DNA of 64,000 nucleotides from Nitrospirales bacterium (lineage in GTDB: Bacteria > Nitrospirota > Nitrospiria > Nitrospirales > UBA8639), in the NCBI GenBank assembly GCA_022825885.1, contig JAJDVY010000006.1:36576-100575 (forward strand), written 5' to 3'. This document shows positions 27,398-35,270 of the stretch, one piece after another (position 1 is the stretch's first letter; the number at the start of each line of letters is the position of its first letter). Under the pieces are notes generated by a model, which ran no database searches, was not told where the DNA came from, and saw only the letters and a list, made by a program, of their open reading frames with translations. A program made the translations under genes and the position numbers.

Positions 27398-27679
27398 GTG
27401 ATTCGAAGTTTCAAAGATCGAAGGACTGAACGATTTTTCAAGGGCAAACGGGTTCATGCTTTCCAGGGTTTTGTCAATCAGGCAACCCGTAGACTGACTA
27501 TTTTGGACAGCGCCGTATCACTGCACGACTTGTCGGCTTTGCGCAGTAACCACCTGGAATCCTTGTCTGGAAATCGCGCGGGGCAGTACAGCATTCGCAT
27601 CAACCGGCAATGGCGGCTGTGTTTTCGATGGCAGGATAGCGGTCCCTATGATGTAGAGATTGTTGATTATCACCCATGA
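27398..27679 (+). CDS. higB: HigB-type RelE-fold mRNA-interferase toxin
   Basis: 93 residues from a GTG start (VIRSFKDRRTERFFKGKRVHAF), the canonical HigB opening; the listed TTG farther upstream lengthens it without family support. The fold continues through LHDLSALRSNHLESLSG, RAGQYSIRINRQWRLCFRW and ends DVEIVDYHP, with the usual Arg/Lys RNA-cleaving residues. It is followed after 10 bases by its antitoxin, toxin first, as in HigBA systems. Confidence 0.9.
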   Translation: MIRSFKDRRTERFFKGKRVHAFQGFVNQATRRLTILDSAVSLHDLSALRSNHLESLSGNRAGQYSIRINRQWRLCFRWQDSGPYDVEIVDYHP

Positions 27680-27689
27680 GGAGGGCGAA

Positions 27690-27989
27690 ATGACCGAGAA
27701 TGGTATGCGGCCCGTGCATCCCGGCGAAGTTCTGCGTGAGGAACTTGAGGTGCTGGAAATGTCGGCTAAGGCTTTTGCTTCGGCCATGGATGTTCCGGGT
27801 AACCGTATCACGGCAATACTGAACGGACAGCGCGGTGTAACGGCTGATACGGCATTGCGGCTATCGCGGTATCTTGGCACCACACCGGAATTCTGGTTGA
27901 ACTTGCAAAAGACGTTTGAATTGCGGGTGGCGGAGATGAGAACGGGTAAGCAAATCGCGCAACGGGTCAAGCCGCACCATGCCGCCTGA
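27690..27989 (+). CDS. higA: HigA-type XRE antitoxin
   Basis: 99 residues from an ATG after GAGGAGGGCG. RPVHPGEVLREELEVLEMSAKAFASAMDVPGNRITAILNGQRGVTADTALRLSRYLGTTPEFWLNLQ is a textbook HigA helix-turn-helix with the HPGE opening. It neutralises HigB and represses the operon. It overlaps a second HigA-like gene by 11 bases. Confidence 0.92.
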   Translation: MTENGMRPVHPGEVLREELEVLEMSAKAFASAMDVPGNRITAILNGQRGVTADTALRLSRYLGTTPEFWLNLQKTFELRVAEMRTGKQIAQRVKPHHAA

Positions 27990-28341
27990 GGCCCGCCGGC
28001 GACAACGTCCTTCAATTCATCCTGGGGAGATTGGGGAGATCCTGCGCGAGGACGTGCTGCCGGCGCTGGGTTTGTCGGTCAGCGAGATAGCCAGGCGACT
28101 CGGTGTTTCGCGCCAGCAATTGCATAGGATTTTAGCTTGCACGTACCCCATCACGACGGAAATGGCGCTGAGGATCGGCAAACTGATCGGCAATGGACCG
28201 GGGCTCTGGCTGAGAATGCAACAGAATCATGATCTGTGGCGTTTGGAGCAGGCCCTGAAAAGCGAATTGAAGAAAATAGAGATCACCGAGACGACGCTTC
28301 CGGGATCTGCCGCTTCACTGACTGTCGGCAACGATCCGTGA
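27979..28341 (+). CDS. Second HigA-like XRE protein in tandem
   Basis: 120 residues. SIHPGEIGEILREDVLPALGLSVSEIARRLGVSRQQLHRIL, then MALRIGKLIGNGPGLWLRMQ, is again the HigA fold, but it diverges clearly from the first copy, so it is not a recent duplicate. It overlaps the first antitoxin's stop and has no toxin of its own directly upstream. The next HigB-like toxin lies 131 bases downstream behind a separate promoter. It could be a spare antitoxin, a co-repressor, or an orphan from a lost module. Confidence 0.82.
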   Translation: MPPEARRRQRPSIHPGEIGEILREDVLPALGLSVSEIARRLGVSRQQLHRILACTYPITTEMALRIGKLIGNGPGLWLRMQQNHDLWRLEQALKSELKKIEITETTLPGSAASLTVGNDP

Positions 28342-28409
28342 TGAGAAACGCCAGGACGCCGCTTCGCGCAACCGTCGCATCACGCGGTCGTCAATGTTCC
28401 TGCCTCCGC

Positions 28410-28455
28410 TTGTTTTTCCGCTTCTGTTCATATAAAATGTTACCTATTAGGTAAC
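28410..28455 (+). promoter_or_regulatory. Promoter and palindromic operator of the second toxin module
   Basis: TTGTTT (28410-28415) and TAAAAT (28433-28438) are 17 bases apart. Directly downstream is a perfect palindrome with 8-base arms around a single T: GTTACCTA-T-TAGGTAAC (28439-28455). Placement over the transcription start fits autorepression by the module's XRE antitoxin. Confidence 0.6.
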
Positions 28456-28472
28456 TAAAATATACGACAAGC

Positions 28473-28808
28473 GTGGGAATCACCTTCCGGACTAAAAAGC
28501 TCGCCCAAACGTTTAATTCTGCCAGTGCTCTCCGGAAGGCTTACGGCGACCGCATGGCGCGTACGATTATGACGCGCCTCGCAGTGCTCCGGGGGGCTCT
28601 GACGTTGTCTATGGTGCCGACTCATCCGCCCAACCGGCGCCATCAGCTTCACGGAAATCGTGCCGGACAGTATGCCGTGGATCTCATACACCCGCATCGG
28701 TTGATTTTTGAACCAGGCGACATGCCTGCGCGGAAAGCCGGAGTTGAAATCAACACGGACGAAGTGACCGCAATCACGATAATCGAAGTCATTGATTACC
28801 ACAGGTGA
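28473..28808 (+). CDS. HigB-like toxin of the second module
   Basis: 111 residues from a GTG start. ITFRTKKLAQTFNSASALRKAYGDRMARTIMTRLAVL is the RelE/HigB N-terminus, and the end (ITIIEVIDYHR) is the usual last strand. RRHQLHGNRAGQYAVDL carries the likely catalytic basic residues. The stop lies 13 bases before the GTG of the XRE-peptidase gene, whose ribosome site AAGGAGG sits in that gap. The pair should be read as toxin and antitoxin. Confidence 0.85.
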   Translation: MGITFRTKKLAQTFNSASALRKAYGDRMARTIMTRLAVLRGALTLSMVPTHPPNRRHQLHGNRAGQYAVDLIHPHRLIFEPGDMPARKAGVEINTDEVTAITIIEVIDYHR

Positions 28809-28821
28809 AGGAGGAAACGAC

Positions 28822-29922
28822 GTGGCCGTCACGACATATTCCTACGAACCCGACTACGCTGTCCCGCCCGGCTGGGTCATCGAGGAACACTTGCAGAGTC
28901 AACGCCTCTCCCATGCCGAGTTCGCCCGTCGGTGTGGCCGTTCTGCAAAACTCATCAGCGAGATCATTGCCGGCAAGGCTCCCATTGAACCCAAGACCGC
29001 GCTCCAATTTGAGAGAGTTCTTGGCCTTGATGCCAGTATCTGGCTGGGTATAGAAGCTCGCTATCAGCTTCACAAAGTCCGTGAGGTTGAGGCGCAAGAG
29101 ACAAAAAAGAGGGCTTCCTGGATAAAAGCGTTCCCCGTTAAGGAATTGGTGAATCGAGGCATACTTGATAAACCCGCATCCGATGCTGAAGCAACGTCGA
29201 AGCTGCTGGCCTTCTTCAGTGTAGGGTCGGTCAACGCTTGGCACGCGAAGTACGAAGAGATGAGCGTTGCCTATCGACACTCGCCCAGTTTCCAAAGCGA
29301 CAAACCGGCACTGGCAACCTGGCTGCGGTTAGGGGAGCTTGAGGCCCAACGGCAGGAGTGCGGCGATTACAACGAAGCTCAATTCAAACGGACGTTAAAG
29401 GATATTCGTGGACTCACGCAAAGGCCGGTAGAGCAGGCTTTGGAAGAGGCGCAACAACTCTGCAATGAAGCTGGCGTGGCTTTCGTGCTGGTGAAGCCTT
29501 TCCCGAGGACCGCTCTCAGTGGTGCAGCCTGGTGGCTGACTCCTCGAAAGGCCGTAATCGAACTCAGCGGCCGCCATAAGACCGACGATCACCTGTGGTT
29601 CAGCCTGTTCCACGAGGCCGCCCATGTCCTCCTGCATAGCAAAAAGCAGGTCTTTATCGACTGGATGAAATCGAATGAGGAAATTGCCGACGTCGAGTCG
29701 GAAGCTAACCTGTGGGCCTCGAATTTTCTCATCCCCCATGGCGACTGGAAGCAGCTTGTCGCAACTTCCTTATATAGCGAAATGGCTGTTCGTCGATTCG
29801 CCGAAGAGCAGGGAATAGCCCCGAGCATCATTGTCGGGAGACTTCAACATGAAGGCCGGGTATCATGGCAGACGCCGCTGAACAGATTAAAAATACGTAT
29901 GGAATGGAAGGCAACGCCGTGA
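28822..29922 (+). CDS. HigA-type XRE domain fused to ImmA/IrrE metallopeptidase
   Basis: 366 residues from a GTG after AAGGAGG. The N-terminal 80 residues are a HigA-like HTH (PPGWVIEEHLQSQRLSHAEFARRCGRSAKLISEII). The C-terminal half is a zinc peptidase with HEAAH at 264-268 and ADVESEANLWASNFLIP, the ImmA/IrrE third-ligand helix. ImmA-type peptidases cleave repressors, so this antitoxin could be able to destroy a regulator, possibly itself, in response to stress. The frame overlaps the start of the mod gene by 58 bases, linking TA and R-M expression. Confidence 0.88.
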   Translation: MAVTTYSYEPDYAVPPGWVIEEHLQSQRLSHAEFARRCGRSAKLISEIIAGKAPIEPKTALQFERVLGLDASIWLGIEARYQLHKVREVEAQETKKRASWIKAFPVKELVNRGILDKPASDAEATSKLLAFFSVGSVNAWHAKYEEMSVAYRHSPSFQSDKPALATWLRLGELEAQRQECGDYNEAQFKRTLKDIRGLTQRPVEQALEEAQQLCNEAGVAFVLVKPFPRTALSGAAWWLTPRKAVIELSGRHKTDDHLWFSLFHEAAHVLLHSKKQVFIDWMKSNEEIADVESEANLWASNFLIPHGDWKQLVATSLYSEMAVRRFAEEQGIAPSIIVGRLQHEGRVSWQTPLNRLKIRMEWKATP

Positions 29923-32900
29923 GCAGTCCAAAAGCATCAGGAGCGGAGCCGGAGAAGACATACTCTGCCCCGCAATCCACCGAAAAATTCAACCGACTGA
30001 AGGACATCCTGCGCGAGATGTTCCAACTCGACCGAGGCGACCTCGATTTCGGCCTGTACCGCATCATGAACCTGAAGGTGAAGGAAATCGAAGGGTTTCT
30101 CGACAACGACCTGTTGCCGCAGGTACGGAAGGCGCTGGCGGGGAACACCACCGACACGCTGGCCGCGCTGGAAGAAAAACTGGCTGAGGCCAGAAGGCAG
30201 GCCGTGGAACTGGGGGTCGATCCGGAAGCCGCGCCGAAAGTCGAAGAGTTGAATCGACAGCTTGCCGAAGCCAAGGCGGACGTCGTAGCGGAAACCGACG
30301 TGTACAACCATCTCGCCAATTTCTTCGCGCGCTATTACGACGAAGGCGACTTCATGTCCCTGCGCCGGTATTCAGGCGGCGGCCAGCCGACGTACCTCAT
30401 CCCCTACGACGGCGAAGAAGTCAAGCTGCACTGGGCCAATGCCGACCAGTACTATGTCAAGACGACCGAAAATTACTCCTCCTATGTCTTCACTGTAGGC
30501 GCGGGTGCGAAAATGCGGCGAGTGTGCTTTGAGATTGCCGCCGCGGACAACGAAAAAGACAACGTCAAGGAAGCAAGCGGCAAACAACGCCGCTTCCTGC
30601 TTGCGGGCGGTGAGGCAGAAGCCGTGACGGTCAGCGGTGCGGACTTGGTAGTGCGCTTCGCGCACCGGCCGCTGACCGACCATGAGAAGAAAGCGTTTCC
30701 CGGCACCGGGGCGAAGCAGCAGGACCGGCTCAACGAGGCCAGCGTAAAGGGCATCCGGCAAGCATTGCCACCGGATTGGCAGGCCCTGCTCACCGCACCT
30801 GCTCCCACGGAACATAACCCCGAGCGCACGGTGTTGGACAAACATCTGGCCGCCTATACCGCCAAGAACAGCTTTGACTACTTCATTCACAAGGATTTGG
30901 GCGGGTTCCTGCGCCGTGAACTGGACCTCTATCTGAAAAATGAAGTCCTGAACCTGGACGACTTGGCATTGGGAGACGCGGCCCGGCTCGACCGGGCGCT
31001 GGCCCGGATGCGTGCCGTCCGGCATGTAGCCGACAAGCTCATCGACTTCCTGGCGCAACTGGAAAATTTTCAGAAACGGCTCTGGCTGAAAAAGAAATTC
31101 ATCCTGGACACGCTGTATTGCGTGACCTTGGATTGCATACCGGAAACCTTGTACGCGGAAATCGCCGCCAACGAATCACAACACGACGAATGGGTAAAAC
31201 TGTTCGCCATTGACGAAATCAACAACGAGGACGCATCGGTCTCCTCTTTTCCACTGGGAACGGGCCAAGGTACGCCTTACACCAACCCGTTGACCGTGGA
31301 TTTCCTCAAAGCCAACCCCTATCTGGTGCTGGACACGCGGCATTTCGACGCGGATTTCACCGACTGCCTGTTGGCAGCGCTCTCCGAAGCTGGACCGCTG
31401 GATGAGCAAATGAACGGGCTGCTCGTGCATGGAGAAAACTTTCAGGCGTTGAACCTATTGCAGGCGCGCTACGAAGGCCAAGTAAACTGTATCTACATAG
31501 ACCCGCCGTATAACACCGATGCTTCCGAAATTCTCTATAAAAACGGATATAAAAGCTCCTCATGGCTTTCGTTTTTGGAAAATAGACTCGAAGCGTCGAA
31601 GCAATTTCTTGTCAATAACGGAATTCTGTGTATCACGATCGACGATTTCGAATTTCATCGTTGCAAATCACTCTTGGAAGGCGTGTTCTCCCGAGAAACC
31701 TTACTTGGAGTTGTAGCCATAAAGAATAACCCCTCTGGACGATCTACAGGAAAAGGTTTTTCAAGCGCCCACGAATATGCTTTGTTTTTTGGCAATAACG
31801 AAGATGTGACTATTGGAAGGCTTTCACATTCAGAACAACAACTATCGAGATACAAATTCGACGATGAACAAGGTACATACGAGTGGGTCAACTTTAGAAA
31901 ACACGGTGGGGCGAATGCCAATCGACAAGCGAGGCCTAAACTGTTCTATCCTATCTTTGTCTCAGAGAAAGACGGGGTACGATTTCCACAAGCAACATGG
32001 AACAACGAAAGGAATCAATGGGGTCTGGATGAAGCCCCACGTTCGCATGAAACTATCCTGTACCCTGTCACACCTGACGGTTCGGAGAAAACATGGAAAT
32101 GGGGGCTGAAAACAGCAAAAGCGGTGCCGGAAGAATTTTGTGTCAGGCAAGATCAAACCAAACAACTGGGAGTCTATCGCAAATCCAGACTGAATGAACA
32201 AGGCACTCTTCCTCTGACCGTATGGGACAAGAGCGAGTACTCCTCAACTGAACATGGCACCAACCTTCTTCGGCGGATGTTCGGAGAATCTGAAAAGTTT
32301 TCTTTTCCAAAATCAGTTCATGCAACCGTCGATTCTCTTCGTGTTTCAAAAGCATCGGAGAACGCCCACGTAATGGACTTCTTCGGTGGGTCCGGGACGA
32401 CAGCGCACGCGGTAATCGAGTTGAATCGAGTGGATGATGGTGACCGTCGGTTCATCATTGTGGAAATGGGAGACTATTTCGATGAAGTGACCGTACCCAG
32501 AGTGTTAAAAGCCGCTTATTCCAAAGCGTGGAAAGCTGGGAAGCCCATCGACAGGGAGGGCGTCAGTCTACTTACAAAGATACTTCGTCTCGAATCCTAC
32601 GAAGACACCCTGGACAGCTTGGAGGTGACGCCGCCGGATTCTACGCAACAGGATTTGCTGGAACAAAATTCCGAACTGGCAGAGGATTATCGGCTGCGCT
32701 ACGCGCTGGGGGTGGAGACCGCCGGAAGCGTCTGCCTGCTCGGCAAGGACTTCACCAATCCCTTTGCCTATACCTTGTCCGTGGTACGCGACGGCACGCG
32801 ACGGCAAGTTCCGGTCGATCTGCCGGAAACCTTCAACTACCTGATCGGCCTGCACGTCGAATCACACCGACGGATAGGCGGCGTCCTCGCCATCACCGGT

Positions 32901-33134
32901 ACGGACCCCGAGGGCAAATACTGCCTGATCCTCTGGCGCAACCTGAACGAAACCGACAACGCTGCCTTGGAGAAATGGTTCATTCGTCACCGCGTCCAAT
33001 TCGCCGAATCCCTCGACGCTATCTATGTCAATAGCGACCACACCCTGAACGCCCTGAAACAGCCAACCGAAACTTGGACCGCAAAGACCATTGAGCCGGT
33101 TTTCCGGGAATTGATGTTTGAAGAGACGAAGTAA
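29865..33134 (+). CDS. mod: Type III-like Mod DNA methyltransferase (N6-adenine), 1089 aa
   Basis: Beta-class motif order: catalytic motif IV DPPYNT at residues 546-551 comes before the SAM motif DFFGGSGTT at 838-846. Between them lies the target-recognition region. An N-terminal part of about 540 residues, with a coiled-coil (LEEKLAEARRQAVEL...LNRQLAEAKADV), precedes the catalytic core, and about 240 residues follow it; ordinary Type III Mods are much shorter. The stop overlaps the AbiJ-like ATG. The likely partner Res is at 35270-38362, separated by four other genes. The ~31.5-32.6 kb stretch, coding for the recognition region, is visibly more AT-rich than its flanks, hinting at exchange of specificity. 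Confidence 0.88.
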   Translation: MADAAEQIKNTYGMEGNAVSSPKASGAEPEKTYSAPQSTEKFNRLKDILREMFQLDRGDLDFGLYRIMNLKVKEIEGFLDNDLLPQVRKALAGNTTDTLAALEEKLAEARRQAVELGVDPEAAPKVEELNRQLAEAKADVVAETDVYNHLANFFARYYDEGDFMSLRRYSGGGQPTYLIPYDGEEVKLHWANADQYYVKTTENYSSYVFTVGAGAKMRRVCFEIAAADNEKDNVKEASGKQRRFLLAGGEAEAVTVSGADLVVRFAHRPLTDHEKKAFPGTGAKQQDRLNEASVKGIRQALPPDWQALLTAPAPTEHNPERTVLDKHLAAYTAKNSFDYFIHKDLGGFLRRELDLYLKNEVLNLDDLALGDAARLDRALARMRAVRHVADKLIDFLAQLENFQKRLWLKKKFILDTLYCVTLDCIPETLYAEIAANESQHDEWVKLFAIDEINNEDASVSSFPLGTGQGTPYTNPLTVDFLKANPYLVLDTRHFDADFTDCLLAALSEAGPLDEQMNGLLVHGENFQALNLLQARYEGQVNCIYIDPPYNTDASEILYKNGYKSSSWLSFLENRLEASKQFLVNNGILCITIDDFEFHRCKSLLEGVFSRETLLGVVAIKNNPSGRSTGKGFSSAHEYALFFGNNEDVTIGRLSHSEQQLSRYKFDDEQGTYEWVNFRKHGGANANRQARPKLFYPIFVSEKDGVRFPQATWNNERNQWGLDEAPRSHETILYPVTPDGSEKTWKWGLKTAKAVPEEFCVRQDQTKQLGVYRKSRLNEQGTLPLTVWDKSEYSSTEHGTNLLRRMFGESEKFSFPKSVHATVDSLRVSKASENAHVMDFFGGSGTTAHAVIELNRVDDGDRRFIIVEMGDYFDEVTVPRVLKAAYSKAWKAGKPIDREGVSLLTKILRLESYEDTLDSLEVTPPDSTQQDLLEQNSELAEDYRLRYALGVETAGSVCLLGKDFTNPFAYTLSVVRDGTRRQVPVDLPETFNYLIGLHVESHRRIGGVLAITGTDPEGKYCLILWRNLNETDNAALEKWFIRHRVQFAESLDAIYVNSDHTLNALKQPTETWTAKTIEPVFRELMFEETK

Positions 33135-34066
33135 TGGCTAAAAAACACGATACGTCCGCCGATCAGCTCACATTTTCACAACGCCAAGGTCTTGAACCTT
33201 TGCCGGAACCGATGCAGTTGGAAGAGCTATCTGATGATTTGAGGCGTGAAATATGGAACGCAACGCTTGATTTTTTGACAATGGATCGCTCAGGGAATGA
33301 TCCATCGATGGGGATGCTAGGCGCCGTTCCAGACCGCCAGACACCTATCATCATCAGAGATGTTCTCGGAGAATTTCTCAAATTACCTCATGATGAAATT
33401 GATGCCAATTTCCGTTTCAATGAGCAGCACGCCAACTACAGAGAAACAAAAGAAATAATACTGAGAGGAACTTTCAATAGGGTTCTCGATTTTATCGAAA
33501 TCGTTGCAAACCCTTCATCTGAAGTAAAAGGCACCAGAGGATTCATCGACACTATGCAACGTCAATTCGAGAAACATGCCGCTGCTTACTGGTTGGATAC
33601 GTCGAGGCGTCCGTTCCGATTTTATCCTCGTAGCAGCAAAGAGCAAGGAGTTGCAATGAAGCAGGCCATCAAGACACTCCGCGAAAGGGGCATGGAAGGT
33701 GCAACAACGCACTTACGCCAAGCAGCGGAACACATCGAAGCACAACAATACGGAGATTCTATTGCAGACAGCATCCATGCCGTCGAGTCCGCCGCGCGTG
33801 TGATCACCCAGAAAGCAAACGCACCTCTCGGACAGGCGCTTGATTCTCTTGAAAAGGCTGGGTTGCTGAACCATCCGGCACTCAAGGAAGCGTTTAAAAA
33901 TCTCTACGGTTACGCAAGTAACAAACCAGGCATCCGCCATTCTCTTTTCGAAAAAGGTACCGCCGATGTAGACGTAGATGAGGCTGTGTTCATGTTGGGT
34001 GCCTGCGCGTCATTTGTCGCGTATCTGGTGAATAAACATCATCAAATGAAGCAACACTCTCAGTAA
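33134..34066 (+). CDS. AbiJ-like protein (AbiJ_NTD4-type N-terminus, HEPN-like C-terminus)
   Basis: 310 residues. The first 60 (TFSQRQGLEPLP...LEELSDDLRREIWNATLDFL) match the AbiJ N-terminal domain 4 pattern seen in abortive-infection proteins. The C-terminal half (QAAEHIEAQQYGDSIADSIHAVESAARVI...NLYGYASNKPGIRHSLFEKG) is all-helical and ends in a G-x-R-H-x motif typical of HEPN-like RNases. The start codon overlaps the mod stop, so it is translated from the same message. I infer an abortive-infection backup to the R-M system. The nuclease residues are predicted, not shown. Confidence 0.78.
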   Translation: MAKKHDTSADQLTFSQRQGLEPLPEPMQLEELSDDLRREIWNATLDFLTMDRSGNDPSMGMLGAVPDRQTPIIIRDVLGEFLKLPHDEIDANFRFNEQHANYRETKEIILRGTFNRVLDFIEIVANPSSEVKGTRGFIDTMQRQFEKHAAAYWLDTSRRPFRFYPRSSKEQGVAMKQAIKTLRERGMEGATTHLRQAAEHIEAQQYGDSIADSIHAVESAARVITQKANAPLGQALDSLEKAGLLNHPALKEAFKNLYGYASNKPGIRHSLFEKGTADVDVDEAVFMLGACASFVAYLVNKHHQMKQHSQ

Positions 34067-34084
34067 TGCTTGACAGAGCCGCAG

Positions 34085-34114
34085 GGCGGGTTATAGCCAA
34101 CGGCCTAACTCGAC
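34085..34114. repeat. Diverged copy of the GGGTTAGCC...AACCCGAC intergenic repeat
   Basis: About 30 bases (GGCGGGTTATAGCCAACGG...) match, with substitutions, the first half of the repeat at 34659-34733. The two copies flank the next gene. The copy also supplies the false N-terminal extension of that frame. Confidence 0.5.
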
Positions 34115-34143
34115 ATCTCAACCAGTTTTCAGATACATCTGTC

Positions 34144-34647
34144 ATGGCGATTCTTGAATTTGTTTCCCATCTCCTTATTCTGATCGGGGCAGTATACAAA
34201 ATCGTTGATTGGGTAAAGAAAAGAAATAAACAACGAGAGACAAGAAACTTTATACGACAACTTTTCCAAGAATACTGTAATCGGTTACAAGAAATAGCTG
34301 TTGCTCAACAAACGACTGATCGACATGTTACTTATAAAACGAAATATGGAACACGTACGGGTGGAAGTTCTCATTCAGATGGGAACCAATGTGTTTATAA
34401 GAATGCACAATCAGCCGTTTTTGAGACAACAAAAGAGTTTATGAGTGATTTAGATTTCGCTGAACGTGAACATATAGTATGTCTATCTGAAAATGATCGT
34501 ACCAAATTCAAACAGGCACTATATGACATGAAACAATCTCATAGCTATCTCTTTGAGAATTATAGAGTCAACGATGTGCCTCAAGAGAGTGCCAAGGAAA
34601 TTTTAAAAATTTTTGAAGGCCGATTGCCTTGGTTGGAAGATGAATGA
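34144..34647 (+). CDS. Unknown membrane-anchored protein (about 167 aa)
   Basis: I start at the ATG at 34144, because the upstream part of the frame is repeat-derived. One N-terminal membrane span (ILEFVSHLLILIGAVYKIVDWV) is followed by KKRNKQRETRNFI and a soluble domain of about 140 residues that I cannot assign. The gene is markedly AT-rich compared with mod and res, and is bracketed by two copies of a dispersed repeat, so it looks inserted. Position inside a defence operon makes it a candidate membrane effector, by context only. Confidence 0.6.
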   Translation: MAILEFVSHLLILIGAVYKIVDWVKKRNKQRETRNFIRQLFQEYCNRLQEIAVAQQTTDRHVTYKTKYGTRTGGSSHSDGNQCVYKNAQSAVFETTKEFMSDLDFAEREHIVCLSENDRTKFKQALYDMKQSHSYLFENYRVNDVPQESAKEILKIFEGRLPWLEDE

Positions 34648-34658
34648 GAAAGCCGGAG

Positions 34659-34733
34659 GTCGGGTTAGCCGAAGGCGTAACCCGACGCCGTAGCCTCATG
34701 TCGGATTACGCCATGCTAATCCGACCTACAGAA
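34659..34733. repeat. Dispersed intergenic repeat (GTCGGGTTAGCC / GTCGGATTACGC type)
   Basis: Two hairpin-forming halves: GTCGGGTTAGCCGAAGGCG with its complement AACCCGAC, and GTCGGATTACGC with GCTAATCCGAC, ending CTACAGAA. This type of unit is familiar from proteobacterial genomes. It lies immediately upstream of the small antitoxin gene and its GGAGG ribosome site. Confidence 0.65.
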
Positions 34734-34749
34734 ACTGGAGGAATTAACA

Positions 34750-34947
34750 ATGAAATCAATCGATCTGTCTGTTTTACCGGAAGCGGCGCAACAGGAAGTC
34801 TACGATTTTTTTCTGTTCGTTAAGCAGCGGATACAGGGGAACGAAGCCGTCTCAAATGCTGGCGACTGTGCTCAACTGAGTGAAAACAGTCTGGCGGCTG
34901 ATTGGAACACATCGCAGGAAGATCGGGCATGGCAAAATTTTCAATAG
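34750..34947 (+). CDS. Small antitoxin-like protein (DUF2281-like)
   Basis: 65 residues. MKSIDLSVLPEAAQQEVYDFFLFVKQRIQ is the pattern of DUF2281/VapB-like antitoxins that accompany MazF/PemK-type or PIN toxins, and the C-terminus (DWNTSQEDRAWQNFQ) is the probable toxin-binding tail. A clear GGAGG precedes the ATG. It overlaps the MazF-like toxin start by 19 bases, so production is coupled. Confidence 0.78.
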   Translation: MKSIDLSVLPEAAQQEVYDFFLFVKQRIQGNEAVSNAGDCAQLSENSLAADWNTSQEDRAWQNFQ

Positions 34948-35270
34948 GAGACGTTGTACTTGTCCGTTTCCCTTTCTCTGATTTAAGCCAACAGAAGTTG
35001 CGGCCAGCACTGGTACTTGCCGATGCCGGGCAAGACGACTTCATCTTATGCCAAATTACCAGCCAACCGTACTATGACCAACGCGCCATAAAATTGGAAC
35101 AAAGCAGTTTTGCCAGCGGGCAGTTGATCAAAACGAGCTACGTCAGACCAGCCCGATTATTCACGGCGAACGTCGGTATCATAGAGAGAGCAGTTGCCCA
35201 TCTCAAACCAGAGGTTAGAGAGGGCATCGTCCGCGAAATCATGAAACTCATGTTGCCTGAGCCCCTCTGA
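34929..35270 (+). CDS. PemK/MazF-family mRNA interferase toxin
   Basis: 113 residues from the ATG at 34929. FSIGDVVLVRFPFSDLSQQKLRPALVLADAG is the MazF/PemK opening with the conserved Arg-Pro; LCQITSQPYYDQRAIKL carries the catalytic Thr/Ser region, and SYVRPARLFTANVGIIE the third strand. Such toxins cut mRNA at short sites. The stop TGA shares one base with the res ATG (TGATG), so toxin, antitoxin and restriction subunit are translated as a unit. Confidence 0.88.
   Translation: MAKFSIGDVVLVRFPFSDLSQQKLRPALVLADAGQDDFILCQITSQPYYDQRAIKLEQSSFASGQLIKTSYVRPARLFTANVGIIERAVAHLKPEVREGIVREIMKLMLPEPL

Noticed and set aside
34066..34143. N-terminal extension of the unknown membrane protein
   Set aside because: This part is read through a repeat element and precedes a natural membrane-anchor start at 34144.
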